Shown here in pieces: positions 17,455-27,395 of a stretch of 64,000 bases of DNA. A model generated the notes under the pieces. That model saw only the letters and a list, made by a program, of their open reading frames with translations. It did no database searches and had not been told where the DNA came from. The position numbers and the translations under genes are program-made. Origin of the DNA: Candidatus Nanohalarchaeota archaeon (GTDB taxonomy: Archaea; Nanohalarchaeota; Nanosalinia; Nanosalinales; JAFCCC01). The DNA lies in NCBI GenBank assembly GCA_017610385.1, contig JAFCCC010000003.1, positions 1-64,000 on the forward strand, read 5' to 3'. Numbering within the stretch: the stretch's first letter is position 1; every line of letters begins with the position of its first letter.

Positions 17455-18357
17455 TTAGACAATTAAAAGATAAATTAGAACTCCTATTGTGGCCATTATA
17501 AAGGAATGTTTAAATCCTGCTGAAATTTTTCCAGAACCAACCTGACCTCCAACTAACCCATTAAATATACCTTGAATTAAAACCATCATTAGGAATAAGA
17601 CCTTATAATAACAAAGTTTGTTTGCGGCGTTACCAAAGCCGAAAGTAGGACATAAATTACACATTGGTTTCGCAACACTCAAAGAACACATATTTATATT
17701 TGCACCGAACATTCCGTTAGAACCCAGACTTGCTCCCAACATTTTTTCTATACCTAGCTTATATAGCACAATAATTATTATAACAAATACAAAATATATT
17801 ACATAGATAATAACAACTTGCTGACTTAACATCGCTTTTCTTTGAACTTCTGCTTCTTTGATGCTAAGAACGTCCCTTGAAATTGTTTCTATTGTTTTAC
17901 TAATATTTCCTCCTGAATTATATGATTGAAGTAAAACCGCCAGAGAACGTTTAATTAATGCACTATCTTCCATTTTTTTTGCCAGACGCTCTAAAACTTC
18001 TGGTAATGGAATTCCCCATGAAATTTGATTTGCACTTTTAACAATTAAGGGAGTTAATCTCCCATATGTTCTTTCTGAGGCCGCTTGAAATGCTTGTGGA
18101 ATTGTTAGTCCACTTTTAATGGATTCTGACAAATCTCTTAAAAACGCTGGAAAGTTCTTTTCAATATTTTCAATTTTTCTTTGTTTGAAATATATATAAA
18201 ATCCATAAGGTAGTGCCCCACAAACAATTGCAGCTAAGAATAATGTTGAGCCAATACTTCCTAAACCCACTGATGATAAAACTATTGACAATATTATTAA
18301 AATGCCTCCGGCCCCAAAACTTCCGTATTTAATTTTTTGATCTTTTGTCAATTGCAT
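17455..18357 (-). CDS. type II/IV secretion system F-domain (TadC/FlaJ-like) platform protein
   Basis: FLRDLSESIKSGLTIPQAFQAAS... SGGNISKTIETISRDV. Confidence 0.85.
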   Translation of the reverse strand: MQLTKDQKIKYGSFGAGGILIILSIVLSSVGLGSIGSTLFLAAIVCGALPYGFYIYFKQRKIENIEKNFPAFLRDLSESIKSGLTIPQAFQAASERTYGRLTPLIVKSANQISWGIPLPEVLERLAKKMEDSALIKRSLAVLLQSYNSGGNISKTIETISRDVLSIKEAEVQRKAMLSQQVVIIYVIYFVFVIIIIVLYKLGIEKMLGASLGSNGMFGANINMCSLSVAKPMCNLCPTFGFGNAANKLCYYKVLFLMMVLIQGIFNGLVGGQVGSGKISAGFKHSFIMATIGVLIYLLIV

Positions 18358-19251
18358 TTAATCCACCGGTGATATACTTTTTACTAGTAAAATAAACATG
18401 AGAGAGGCTAATGGTAGTAATATAAAAATACCTACCAATTGAATTGATAAAATTGTAGCATAACTTCCTAATACCATTGTGCCCATTATTGCAGATAAAA
18501 CCATCATGAATACTGAACCCACAATGACTAATGTAATGTAAATTTCTACAAATAAAGAAAGTGTTCTAGAAAATTTTTCTAAATCTCTCATATACCCATT
18601 CATTAAATTTCTAGAGTGTTCATATAAAAAATCTCGTAAATTCCCCCCAGAACTTAAAATATTGTGTATACCCCATAATAATTCTCGGAATTTAATACTA
18701 GGTGTTCTTTGTGCAGCTCTTTTTAATGCGGTATTAATATCTTCTCCAAATGAAGTTATATCTCGTGAAATTCTTTTACATTCCTTTGAAACTTCGCCGT
18801 ATTGCTCAAATTGTGCTAATAGGTTAAAAATCGCTGCTGGGGGAGTTCCTGTTCCAGCTAATGTAGATAAATACATTGTAGCAAATGGCAGGCTATTGTC
18901 TATTTTTTTACGTCTATTGCTTATTTTTAAAGAAGGATAAATATAAAATCCCATAAACGTAAGTGACGCTAAAACTATGCTTATGAATAGACCAGCAATT
19001 AATCCTGAAATAATTCCAGATAATCCTCCAACAATAATTCCTACAATTACACTTATAATTGGAACTAGAACTACAAAAGAAAACGCACTACTCACGATTG
19101 CAGTTGAAATATACTCTATTAAAGATAATTTAATGTCTGCTTGTTTTAATTCTTCTTTAATATCTTGAAAAAGAGGCACAAGCTTTTCTGAAATTCCTTT
19201 CGTTGTCTTATAAGCAAATTTTGTATAAAAACTACTTTTCAAAGCTCTCAC
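18358..19251 (-). CDS. second F-domain platform protein
   Basis: SLPFATMYLSTLAGTGTPPAAIFNLLAQF... SSGGNLRDFL. Confidence 0.85.
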   Translation of the reverse strand: MRALKSSFYTKFAYKTTKGISEKLVPLFQDIKEELKQADIKLSLIEYISTAIVSSAFSFVVLVPIISVIVGIIVGGLSGIISGLIAGLFISIVLASLTFMGFYIYPSLKISNRRKKIDNSLPFATMYLSTLAGTGTPPAAIFNLLAQFEQYGEVSKECKRISRDITSFGEDINTALKRAAQRTPSIKFRELLWGIHNILSSGGNLRDFLYEHSRNLMNGYMRDLEKFSRTLSLFVEIYITLVIVGSVFMMVLSAIMGTMVLGSYATILSIQLVGIFILLPLASLMFILLVKSISPVD

Positions 19252-19254
19252 CTC

Positions 19255-21123
19255 TTATGCGTTATTAACAACGTCCATGACTCTTTTTGGATCCTGATAA
19301 TAATAACTCAAAATTTTTCCAACTTGGGTATATTCTTGAATCCCTTGTTGTTTCATCCATTCTAATACCTTTTTTCTTCTAACAAGTTCTCCTTGTAATT
19401 TGGCAGCAGCAACACCGGTTTCATGAGAGATTTTAGATAATAATCTACTTTCTTTTCGAGCTCTGAACGTATCTGTAATTGGATCCCATTTAAAAACAGT
19501 ATTTGTAACTGGCACATTTTTATTTCTATCGTATTTTATAATTTCCATAATATTATGAACTTTTCTTACTTGCTTTTGGTTTCGTCTAACTGAGCCAATA
19601 AATATGATTAGATCCAAACTTGCGATTAATGAAGGTGATAATTCAATTGGTTTTGTGGTTAATCTATTCATAACCTTATCAATAGAGGATGCGTGAATCG
19701 TTGAGAGTCCAGGATGACCTGTAGCGATCTGTTGAAATAGAACGTATGCTTCTGAACCTCTTACTTCTCCCACAATAATGTAATCTGGTCTTTGTCTTAA
19801 ACTTTCTTTTAATAAATCATCTAGGGTTACTTCTCCCTCTCTTTCTCCACCGAAACCAAATCCAGATCGTGCTACTTCTGGAACCCAATTTGGGTGTGGT
19901 AATCTTAATTCAGGAGTGTCTTCTATGGAAATGATTTTAGATTCTGGTCTTATAAACAGAGAAAGTGCGTTTAATAAGGTTGTTTTGCCTGATGCAGTTG
20001 GTCCCGCAATCATAATTGATTTTCCTTTATCAATTGCAATCCATAAATACGCCAACATAGTAGCGCTAATTCCTCTATAATTCAGTAAATGAATGGGGGT
20101 TAGTGGTTTTTCTGTAAATTTTCGTATTGTAAAATTAGAACCCCGTCTAGCGATATCTGTTCCCAGAGTCGCTTGTACTCTTGAACCATTTGGGAGTGCT
20201 CCATCTAATAGCGGATTCGCAACAGAGATAGATCTTCCACATCTTTGAGCTAGTTTGATTACAAAAGAGTCCAATCGTTTATTATCCGTAAACATTATGT
20301 TTGTTTTTACTGAGGATATAATTGGATTTCTATGATAAACATATACTGGTATTCCAGTTCCATCACAGCTGATATCTTCTAAGTTAGAATCATTCATTAT
20401 TGGCTCTATTTTGCCCAACCCAATAAAGTCTCTGAATGCATAATAGATAAGAACTTCTTTATCTTTCTCAGTAATTTTGAATCCATAATAATCTAAAATT
20501 TTGTTGATTCTTTCCTCTAAAAACTTTTTAGATTCACTCTTTTTTAGTTCACCGAAATCTACATCAAGTGTTTCTTTTAAAATTTCCTCTACTTGTTCTA
20601 GTAATTTTTTGTTCTTTTCAGAAAGATTCGGTTCAACTAAAAAATAATTTAATTCATTTTTTTTAGAATTATATTTAATCTCAGTATACGCTTGAATTTT
20701 TTCCCCATCTTTTGGTTTCTTTGGTATTAACGGGTATTTTAAATTAACAGGGATTCTTTTAGGGAGTTTTAATTCTGGAACATCTACATTTATTTTAGTT
20801 TCAGAAGGAATTTCTATTCCTTTTACATATTCTTCTTCATAATAATTTTCAAAAAACTCTTCTTCTTCTTTTTCGCTGGGCGATTGTTTTGTAGGTGATG
20901 AAATAGGTGTTGGAGTGTGCTTTTGTTTTTTTGGTGGGGTTTTTACAGATTTTTCTCTAATTGCGGTTTTTTGAATGTTTCTTTCGACTGGTGGCGCTTC
21001 CATAATAATTGTATGCGGAACCGTGAGTGTTTCTTCAGAACTCATCAATTTAGATTTTCTTAATTCATTACTCCTTCTCAATTTTTTAATTAAAATACCG
21101 ATATCAAAAGTACTTTCTATCAT
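19255..21123 (-). CDS. type II/IV secretion ATPase (TadA/VirB11-like)
   Basis: IAGPTASGKTTLLNALSLFIRPESKIISIEDTPELRLPH, LRQRPDYIIVGEVRGSEAYVLFQ. Confidence 0.93.
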   Translation of the reverse strand: MIESTFDIGILIKKLRRSNELRKSKLMSSEETLTVPHTIIMEAPPVERNIQKTAIREKSVKTPPKKQKHTPTPISSPTKQSPSEKEEEEFFENYYEEEYVKGIEIPSETKINVDVPELKLPKRIPVNLKYPLIPKKPKDGEKIQAYTEIKYNSKKNELNYFLVEPNLSEKNKKLLEQVEEILKETLDVDFGELKKSESKKFLEERINKILDYYGFKITEKDKEVLIYYAFRDFIGLGKIEPIMNDSNLEDISCDGTGIPVYVYHRNPIISSVKTNIMFTDNKRLDSFVIKLAQRCGRSISVANPLLDGALPNGSRVQATLGTDIARRGSNFTIRKFTEKPLTPIHLLNYRGISATMLAYLWIAIDKGKSIMIAGPTASGKTTLLNALSLFIRPESKIISIEDTPELRLPHPNWVPEVARSGFGFGGEREGEVTLDDLLKESLRQRPDYIIVGEVRGSEAYVLFQQIATGHPGLSTIHASSIDKVMNRLTTKPIELSPSLIASLDLIIFIGSVRRNQKQVRKVHNIMEIIKYDRNKNVPVTNTVFKWDPITDTFRARKESRLLSKISHETGVAAAKLQGELVRRKKVLEWMKQQGIQEYTQVGKILSYYYQDPKRVMDVVNNA

Positions 21124-21546
21124 TTAAATCTCCAAAGTTATTTGTTCTCCTTTTAAACTCAATGTAGCCTTTTTAACTGTGCTTTCTACAGACCCCTGTA
21201 GATTATATTTGTTTTCTAAACCAAAAACTGAGCTTATATAGGTTTTATTGTTTTTTGTTTGTATAAATATCCCCTTGGAATTTAGTTTCAAAAGATATTC
21301 ATTTCCACCAATAGACGGTGGAAGGCTAAATTCAATTTTACCTGTTGTATTTGTCTCAACTAATTCAAGTATATTTGAAGAGACAATTTGTCCTAGTATT
21401 CTTAGTTGTTCATCTCCTGTCTGATTTTTCGCTTCTTTTTCAAATACCTGAAATACTGCTAAAAAACTAAATGCAATTATTAAGCCCAGCGAAAATAATA
21501 TTATTTCCTCAACAACCAAGTATTGGCCTTTTCTTTTTTTTATCAT
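21124..21546 (-). CDS. prepilin-like protein
   Basis: MIKKRKGQYLVVEEIILFSLGLIIAFSFLAVF. Confidence 0.6.
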   Translation of the reverse strand: MIKKRKGQYLVVEEIILFSLGLIIAFSFLAVFQVFEKEAKNQTGDEQLRILGQIVSSNILELVETNTTGKIEFSLPPSIGGNEYLLKLNSKGIFIQTKNNKTYISSVFGLENKYNLQGSVESTVKKATLSLKGEQITLEI

Positions 21547-22172
21547 AACATCTGAATCGAAACCCTAATCTTTCTTAAATCTCCTTGTGTTTTAGAAGCT
21601 GACGGAACGATTTCCTCCCCCTCATACTTAATAACTATTCGATATTTGCCACCAGTTTTCTCTGTATCGCCCACTGCTTCTAATGAAATTATTTGTCCTT
21701 TATTCGAATTTACATCTTCTAGTTCTCTGAATTCTAATCTAAACTCATTTTGGTATTGATTTGTGATTAGTCTGGCTTTGGCAAGCAAAACTCCTGGACG
21801 ATCTTCTCCTAAAAGTCCATATCCTTCTGGTAAAATGAAGGTTCCCTGAGTATCATCTTCATTTAATGCAACCCAATCTGTTGTTGCGACATACGCTGCT
21901 TTCGAATTTGTAATATAATTTATGCTGTTATTTTCTGTATCCAATCTTAAAAACCCATCTACCTTAAATTCAACAGTTCGAGAACCTTTATTTATTGAAA
22001 CGGTTTCAATCTCATTCGCAAGTTCCTTCAGACTCGAAATTGCGATATTAATACCATTTACATCTTGGTTTTTTTGAAGTAGCGGTACACCCCACAAATA
22101 TGCAGATGCGATGCCCGCAGCTAAAATACCAACTAAAAGAATTGCACTAACAACTTGAACTTGCCCTTTCAT
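21543..22172 (-). CDS. prepilin-like protein
   Basis: MKGQVQVVSAILLVGILAAGIASAYLWGVPLL. Confidence 0.6.
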   Translation of the reverse strand: MKGQVQVVSAILLVGILAAGIASAYLWGVPLLQKNQDVNGINIAISSLKELANEIETVSINKGSRTVEFKVDGFLRLDTENNSINYITNSKAAYVATTDWVALNEDDTQGTFILPEGYGLLGEDRPGVLLAKARLITNQYQNEFRLEFRELEDVNSNKGQIISLEAVGDTEKTGGKYRIVIKYEGEEIVPSASKTQGDLRKIRVSIQML

Positions 22173-22220
22173 AGTGTAAATTTAACTTATCTAGCATAAA
22201 AACGTTATCTTTCTACTTCT

Positions 22221-22697
22221 TTATTGTGCCTGGCAAGTTGTTTCAATTTCATAATCTGCTTCTGGGAATCTCAATAAAATAGAAGAATAATATTCTCCCT
22301 CAATAAAATCATCATTCATAGTTATGGTAACTTCACCAGTATATCCTCCTGGCGTTTGAGCCTCTTTCCAAGCAGCTGAATCACTTATATACGTTTCATT
22401 TACCCTAGTTCTGGTTAACGAAGTTACTTTTCCACCAGAATTATAAACAATAATGTCGAATGGGATCATATCTACAGGTCTTTTTCCAGAATTAATTAAG
22501 ATTAAGTTTAGATTAGGAGTTCCCGCCTCACAATCACTCTGTAAAACTTCTAATTTAGTTTCAAGTCGCTTTATGGTGGTTGTTTTTAAATCGTTTTGAA
22601 TATGCATTATCCAAACACCCGCAGCACCGGCTCCGGCCACGGTTATCATTAGTAAAAGAATAATTGCTATTACCGGCGTTATACCTTTTCTGTTCAT
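22221..22697 (-). CDS. archaellin/type IV pilin N-terminal domain protein
   Basis: MNRKGITPVIAIILLLMITVAGAGAAGVWIM. Confidence 0.8.
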   Translation of the reverse strand: MNRKGITPVIAIILLLMITVAGAGAAGVWIMHIQNDLKTTTIKRLETKLEVLQSDCEAGTPNLNLILINSGKRPVDMIPFDIIVYNSGGKVTSLTRTRVNETYISDSAAWKEAQTPGGYTGEVTITMNDDFIEGEYYSSILLRFPEADYEIETTCQAQ

Positions 22698-22716
22698 TTT
22701 TGCCCCTTCCTTCCTT

Positions 22717-23283
22717 TCAGATTAATTGATTTCCTATGGGTTTTTGAGGAACTTCTCTATGTTTTTGTAATGTAGTAGGTTTAAAGAAATCTCCTCGTCT
22801 TTGAGTTGCATAAAGTCGTCTTAGTCTTTTATCTAGTTTTTCTAAACCAGAAGCCATATTTGTATTAGATTCTTTTATGCCATCTACCATTTTTTCAATG
22901 TGATCTGAAACCTCTGTTAATTTATCTGCAATTGGATTAATTATATTTGTTCCTAGCTCTGAAGTAACTTCTGATTCTAAAGACGTTTCAGACGCTTCTT
23001 TTAATAGATCCATAAATGAATTAAGATTATCTACAACAGAATCCATTTTTGCAGTCAGGTTTTCCACATTATTTCTTAATTGAGTGTTGCTTTCGACCAT
23101 ATCATTAACAATCTTCTGATTGGATTTCATTATGTCTAAAATATCTCTTATAAGAGATTCATCTCTAGAAAGAGAATTACCACTTTCCAATTTTGTTAAC
23201 CGATTTTCTATGCGTCTTAAGGGACCTAAAGGAACTACTTCGTATTCCTCTGAATCTAAATTGAGCTCCACTTCTTTTGCCAT
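22717..23283 (-). CDS. coiled-coil hypothetical protein of pilus locus
   Basis: RIENRLTKLESG... heptad-like repeats; same strand, abutting pilin gene. Confidence 0.6.
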   Translation of the reverse strand: MAKEVELNLDSEEYEVVPLGPLRRIENRLTKLESGNSLSRDESLIRDILDIMKSNQKIVNDMVESNTQLRNNVENLTAKMDSVVDNLNSFMDLLKEASETSLESEVTSELGTNIINPIADKLTEVSDHIEKMVDGIKESNTNMASGLEKLDKRLRRLYATQRRGDFFKPTTLQKHREVPQKPIGNQLI

Positions 23284-23412
23284 AAATATCTTTCTCCGAA
23301 TAGAGTTATGTAAAAATCTTGGTTAGCGTGGTATAAATATCTTTGCTCCAAACTTCGAGAATTTAGTTACCATAGCGCGTTGTAAATAACCCAATAGCCT
23401 TTGTTTAATGGG

Positions 23413-24084
23413 TTACTTGATTATTTTCTCGACATGGCTCCAAATCTCTGAAAAAATTTCTTCTTTGCTTTTTAGAGTCCCATTTGCATTCATACATGCA
23501 ATAACGACCCAATTTGCTCTTTCTTGTGCAATCTCTAAATAATTTTCATTTGCATTTATTTGAAAATTTAATGATTCCTCATGTATATCTCTTTTTAATC
23601 CTTTAAGATATGCTCTTAGATCTTTGTGAGCATTAAGTTCAAATGCTGTTGAAGGAGATACATTTAGAACAAAAACCAGATCTGCTTGAGGCAATCTTTC
23701 TTCCACCTTTTCAATCCAAGACACAGCAACTTTTCTTTCTTGACCAAAATACTCTAATGGTTGAAAACCCATATTTGATTGAGTAAATCTATTAGAAACT
23801 ACGATTTTTCCTTCTGCAATGGCTTCTTGATATTCATTTTTGAACTGATAACGGTCTATTGCATAAAGTAAACATCTTATTTCAAATGGAATTTCATCTT
23901 TTTTCCCAAAATCTCCTCTCAAATAGGCTGCAACCAATTTACCGAATTTTGTTTCATAAGATGGAAAATCCGCATAAATTACACTTTTATTTAATTCTTG
24001 CAGTTTTGTTATCAGCTTCTTGGCTTGAACTGTTTTACCAGATGCGTCAATTCCTTCAATAACGATAAATGTTCCCTTTCCCAA
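23413..24084 (-). CDS. tmk: thymidylate kinase
   Basis: GKGTFIVIEGIDASGKTVQAKKL, NRFTQSNMGFQ. Confidence 0.9.
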   Translation of the reverse strand: MGKGTFIVIEGIDASGKTVQAKKLITKLQELNKSVIYADFPSYETKFGKLVAAYLRGDFGKKDEIPFEIRCLLYAIDRYQFKNEYQEAIAEGKIVVSNRFTQSNMGFQPLEYFGQERKVAVSWIEKVEERLPQADLVFVLNVSPSTAFELNAHKDLRAYLKGLKRDIHEESLNFQINANENYLEIAQERANWVVIACMNANGTLKSKEEIFSEIWSHVEKIIK

Positions 24085-24148
24085 CTCGAAATCCCTCTAT
24101 TTTCTTACTTGTTTTAAAAGAATAAAAAGTTAAAGTCCATTGCAGACT

Positions 24149-25792
24149 TTAATATTCTGGAGGCATTCCGCCAGGACCCATATTGGGTGGCATTCCTCCA
24201 GCACCACGAGAACCAGAAGCTGCGATGATATCATCTATCCTCAATATTAATTCTGACGCTTCTGCTGAACTTTGGATTGCCTGTACTTTAATTTGCAATG
24301 GTTCAACAACCCCTTGGGCATATAAGTCTTCCGCCTTTCCTGTAAACACATTTACACCAGCCCAAAGCATTCCTGATCCATGTTTAGCTCTTAAATCCAC
24401 CAATAGATCAATAGGATCTAAACCAGCGTTCTCTGCTAAAGTTCTTGGAATAATTTCTAAAGCGTCTGCAAATGCATTAATTGCTAGTTGTTCTCTTCCT
24501 CCAATTGAATCTGCAAAAGATCTTAATCTACGTGACAATTCAATTTCAACTGCCCCGCCACCCCCAACAATCTTTCCTATTCTTAATGAAGAAACAACTC
24601 CACCAATTGCATCTTCCATTGCACGTTTCACTTCATCAACAACATGTTCTGTACTTCCTCTAACTAAGATAGTTACTGCTTTTGCATTTTTGCAACCCTT
24701 TACAAAAATCATATTATCTCCAGAAACTTTTTTCTGCTCAACAACGCCCGCGTATCCCAAGTCCGTTGGATTAATTGGCTCAGATAAAGATGTTAAAATA
24801 GAACCGCCAGTTGCTCTTGACAATCTTTCCATATCCGATTTTTTAACCCTTCTAACAGCCAAAACGTTATGTTTAGACAGGTAGTGCTGCGCTAGTTCAT
24901 CAATTCCTTTTTGACATAATACCACGTTTGCTCCAGAGGAAACAATTTTCCCTGTTAATTCTTTCAGAGTTTTTTCTTCTTGATCTAAAAATTCTTGTAA
25001 TCTAGATGGATCTGTAATCTGAATTTGTGTGTCTGTTTCAGTATCTTTAATTTCTATAGGAACATTTAATAGTGCTACTTTGGCGTCTTTAATCAAATTT
25101 GGCATTCCCGGATGCACTTTTTCTTTATCTATAACAACACCATCAATTAATTCTGTATTTTCTGTTGATTCACCTTGTTTTTTCTCTAATTTTATATTGT
25201 CCATATCAAATTCATAACCATTTTCTGTTTGTTCTGAAACTTGTTTTACAGCCTTAACTGCAATCTGTGCCAAGTGAGTTTTGGACGTCTCTGCATTTTT
25301 TCCAGTCATAGCTGTAATCGCAACATTAACTAAGGTTTGATCATCATTAAACGTTACTTTTGTACTAATTTCTTCCAGAATCTGTAAAGTTTTTTCTTTT
25401 GCTAGTCTATATCCGGAAGCGATAACTGTTGGATGTATCTTTTGTTCTAACAATCCTTCTGCTTTTTTTAGTAATTCTCCCGCAATAATAACAACTGTAG
25501 TTGTTCCATCACCAACTTCTTCATCTTGTGTTTTTGCAATATTTACCATCATTTTAGCTGCAGGATGTTCGACTTCCATTTCTTCTAATATGGTTACCCC
25601 GTCATTTGTTACAACAACATCACCAATTGAATCCACCATCATTTTGTCCATTCCTCTTGGACCTAGTGTGGTTCTAATTGCATCTGCAATTGCTTTACAG
25701 GCTGAAATATTATTTATTTGTGCATCTTGACCGGTTTGCCGTAATGCATCTTTGTCTAAAATAAAAATAGGTTGTCCACCAACTTGTGCCAT
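24149..25792 (-). CDS. ths: thermosome (group II chaperonin) subunit
   Basis: [43 protein letters not shown]-terminal [15 protein letters not shown]. Confidence 0.97.
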   Translation of the reverse strand: MAQVGGQPIFILDKDALRQTGQDAQINNISACKAIADAIRTTLGPRGMDKMMVDSIGDVVVTNDGVTILEEMEVEHPAAKMMVNIAKTQDEEVGDGTTTVVIIAGELLKKAEGLLEQKIHPTVIASGYRLAKEKTLQILEEISTKVTFNDDQTLVNVAITAMTGKNAETSKTHLAQIAVKAVKQVSEQTENGYEFDMDNIKLEKKQGESTENTELIDGVVIDKEKVHPGMPNLIKDAKVALLNVPIEIKDTETDTQIQITDPSRLQEFLDQEEKTLKELTGKIVSSGANVVLCQKGIDELAQHYLSKHNVLAVRRVKKSDMERLSRATGGSILTSLSEPINPTDLGYAGVVEQKKVSGDNMIFVKGCKNAKAVTILVRGSTEHVVDEVKRAMEDAIGGVVSSLRIGKIVGGGGAVEIELSRRLRSFADSIGGREQLAINAFADALEIIPRTLAENAGLDPIDLLVDLRAKHGSGMLWAGVNVFTGKAEDLYAQGVVEPLQIKVQAIQSSAEASELILRIDDIIAASGSRGAGGMPPNMGPGGMPPEY

Positions 25793-26062
25793 AATTTAAT
25801 CACCTCTTAGATTAAGCATAAATTTTATTTTTGTATGAGAATAACTCGTGCGCAAATTTTTAAAGATATCCTTTTCTTTACGTTATACCTTTCGGTAATT
25901 TCTAAATAATACTTTAATCATAAAAATATTTAAAGTAGTAGTACTATTCTAATGCTTCTTGATTTTTGGTTTTATTTAAAAACGATTAATCTTTTTCTTT
26001 CTTTGGCGCCTTTAATATAAATTACACATTTAAATCTTATTCTTTGTATAAATTTTAATGAT

Positions 26063-26185
26063 GGACCCGTAGCTCAGCTGGTTAGAAATCTTTAGAGATT
26101 AGCTAGAGCGCCAGTCTTATATGGCTTCGTTTTGTATGTTGCCGAAGTAAGCTGGAGGCCGTGGGTTCAAATCCCATCGGGTCCA
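26063..26185 (+). tRNA. tRNA-Ile(TAT) with two introns (~26086-26106 D-arm; ~26122-26149 anticodon loop 37/38)
   Basis: Acceptor GGACCCG/CGGGTCC, anticodon stem CCAGT/GCTGG, spliced loop CTTATAA, T-arm GTGGG-TTCAAAT-CCCAT; D-arm becomes GCTC-AGCTGGTTA-GAGC after intron removal. Confidence 0.87.
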
Positions 26186-26188
26186 ATT

Positions 26189-26245
26189 AAGTAAGCTTTT
26201 TAGATAAAAGCCCAAGCGAAAAGGAGTCTCACTCGTTTGAGTTTA
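26189..26245. repeat. hairpin module 3' of tRNA-Ile
   Basis: TAAGCTTTTTAGATAAAAGCCCAAGCGAAAAGG; resembles modules at 86-120 and 27062-27095. Confidence 0.6.
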
Positions 26246-26306
26246 TTAAATAAGTTAATTTGAATTTAGGGATATATTCAGGTCCTTGCATAAGCAGGTA
26301 ATTGAA

Positions 26307-26939
26307 ATGAAAATTTTTGCGGTAGGAGATCTTCATGATCAGGAAAAAGTAGAAAAAGGAATTTTAAAGGAGTTAGAGACTGGTGACTATGAGCTTTTTA
26401 TTGGTTTAGGGGATTATACAAAGAAAAAGTATTTTGAAGACCTAATGAAAAAAATTAAAATCCAAAAAGCTTGTTTAACTGGTAATTGGGATTTTAATTT
26501 TAAAATGCCGGAAAATGGATCTATTCCAAATTTGTTTAATTTTGTGAAAGTTAATTTAAAAGCAAAAGACGGAGAATACAAAATAGTTTTATTAGGAGCA
26601 CAAATTCCACCGGATTTCCAAAAGGACATTAAGGACTGGTTAGATGATTTTGATCGCTCTAAATTAATTATTTGTTCACATTATCCTCCCTATTTATTAA
26701 GAGATCTTGCTGAGAATGGAGATCATGCTGGCATTAAAGAATTTCGGGACACTATCCTAAGATTAAAGCCTGCATTGTGGTTGTGTGGACATATCCATGA
26801 AGCTTCTGGATTCACTAAATTTTTGAGAACAACAATATTAAATGCTTCAGCATGTGATATAAATTATAAGCCAATTCGAGCAGGATATTCCATTGATATA
26901 AGTGAGAATGGCATTACGATTCAGGAGATTAAACTTTAG
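26307..26939 (+). CDS. metallophosphoesterase
   Basis: MKIFAVGDLHD... GLGDYTKKKYF... TGNWDF... SHYPPYLLRD... CGHIHE. Confidence 0.85.
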   Translation: MKIFAVGDLHDQEKVEKGILKELETGDYELFIGLGDYTKKKYFEDLMKKIKIQKACLTGNWDFNFKMPENGSIPNLFNFVKVNLKAKDGEYKIVLLGAQIPPDFQKDIKDWLDDFDRSKLIICSHYPPYLLRDLAENGDHAGIKEFRDTILRLKPALWLCGHIHEASGFTKFLRTTILNASACDINYKPIRAGYSIDISENGITIQEIKL

Positions 26940-27012
26940 GGCCTGTAGATCAGTCTGGTAGATCGCTACCTCGGCATGGTAGAGGCCTCGGGTTCGAATC
27001 CCGACAGGTCCA
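26939..27012 (+). tRNA. tRNA-Ala(GGC), intronless
   Basis: GGGCCTG/CAGGTCC with G3:T70, anticodon arm CTACC-TCGGCAT-GGTAG, T-arm TCGGG-TTCGAAT-CCCGA. Confidence 0.92.
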
Positions 27013-27013
27013 T

Positions 27014-27110
27014 TTGAGCTTTCACAAAGCTCAAGCAAACAGCGAGTTACGAGTGTAACTCACTAAGCCTTTTTAATAAAAGACGTAAGCCAAAAGAATA
27101 ACTAGTTAAC
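27014..27110. repeat. hairpin cluster 3' of tRNA-Ala
   Basis: TGAGCTTT-CA-CAAAGCTCA, GAGTTAC-GAGT-GTAACTC, AAGCCTTTTTAATAAAAGACGTAAGCCAAAAG. Confidence 0.75.
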
Positions 27111-27130
27111 TTTACTTAACTCATTTCACA

Positions 27131-27355
27131 ATGATCATCATGTCAGAGGATATTTTTGATGAAGTAATGAAAGAATTTGAACAGGAAATAGAATGGAAAA
27201 AAGAGAAAAAACCATTAAATGTTGAATTTACACCTGTTGAAACGGACGGTGATGAGGAGAACAAGTTTCATAAGCACAATCTAATCTTAGCTAAGGTTAA
27301 TATAATCAAAAAGCAACTCAATGAATTAAGAGAGCTTTTAAGCGCTGTTAAATAA
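27131..27355 (+). CDS. small acidic/coiled hypothetical protein
   Basis: 74 aa ORF, probable ATG at 27131 or 27140. Confidence 0.5.
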   Translation: MIIMSEDIFDEVMKEFEQEIEWKKEKKPLNVEFTPVETDGDEENKFHKHNLILAKVNIIKKQLNELRELLSAVK

Positions 27356-27395
27356 CACTTTAATAACGCTTAAACGAATCAGAATAAATTCTCAA

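Noticed and set aside
23387-23415. TAACCCA...TGGGTTA hairpin at the tmk 3' end
   Set aside because: Single stem overlapping the stop codon; ordinary terminator-like structure.
24183-24884. 233-aa plus-strand ORF
   Set aside because: Antisense to the thermosome gene; low-complexity Ser/Pro/Ile composition typical of a mirror ORF.
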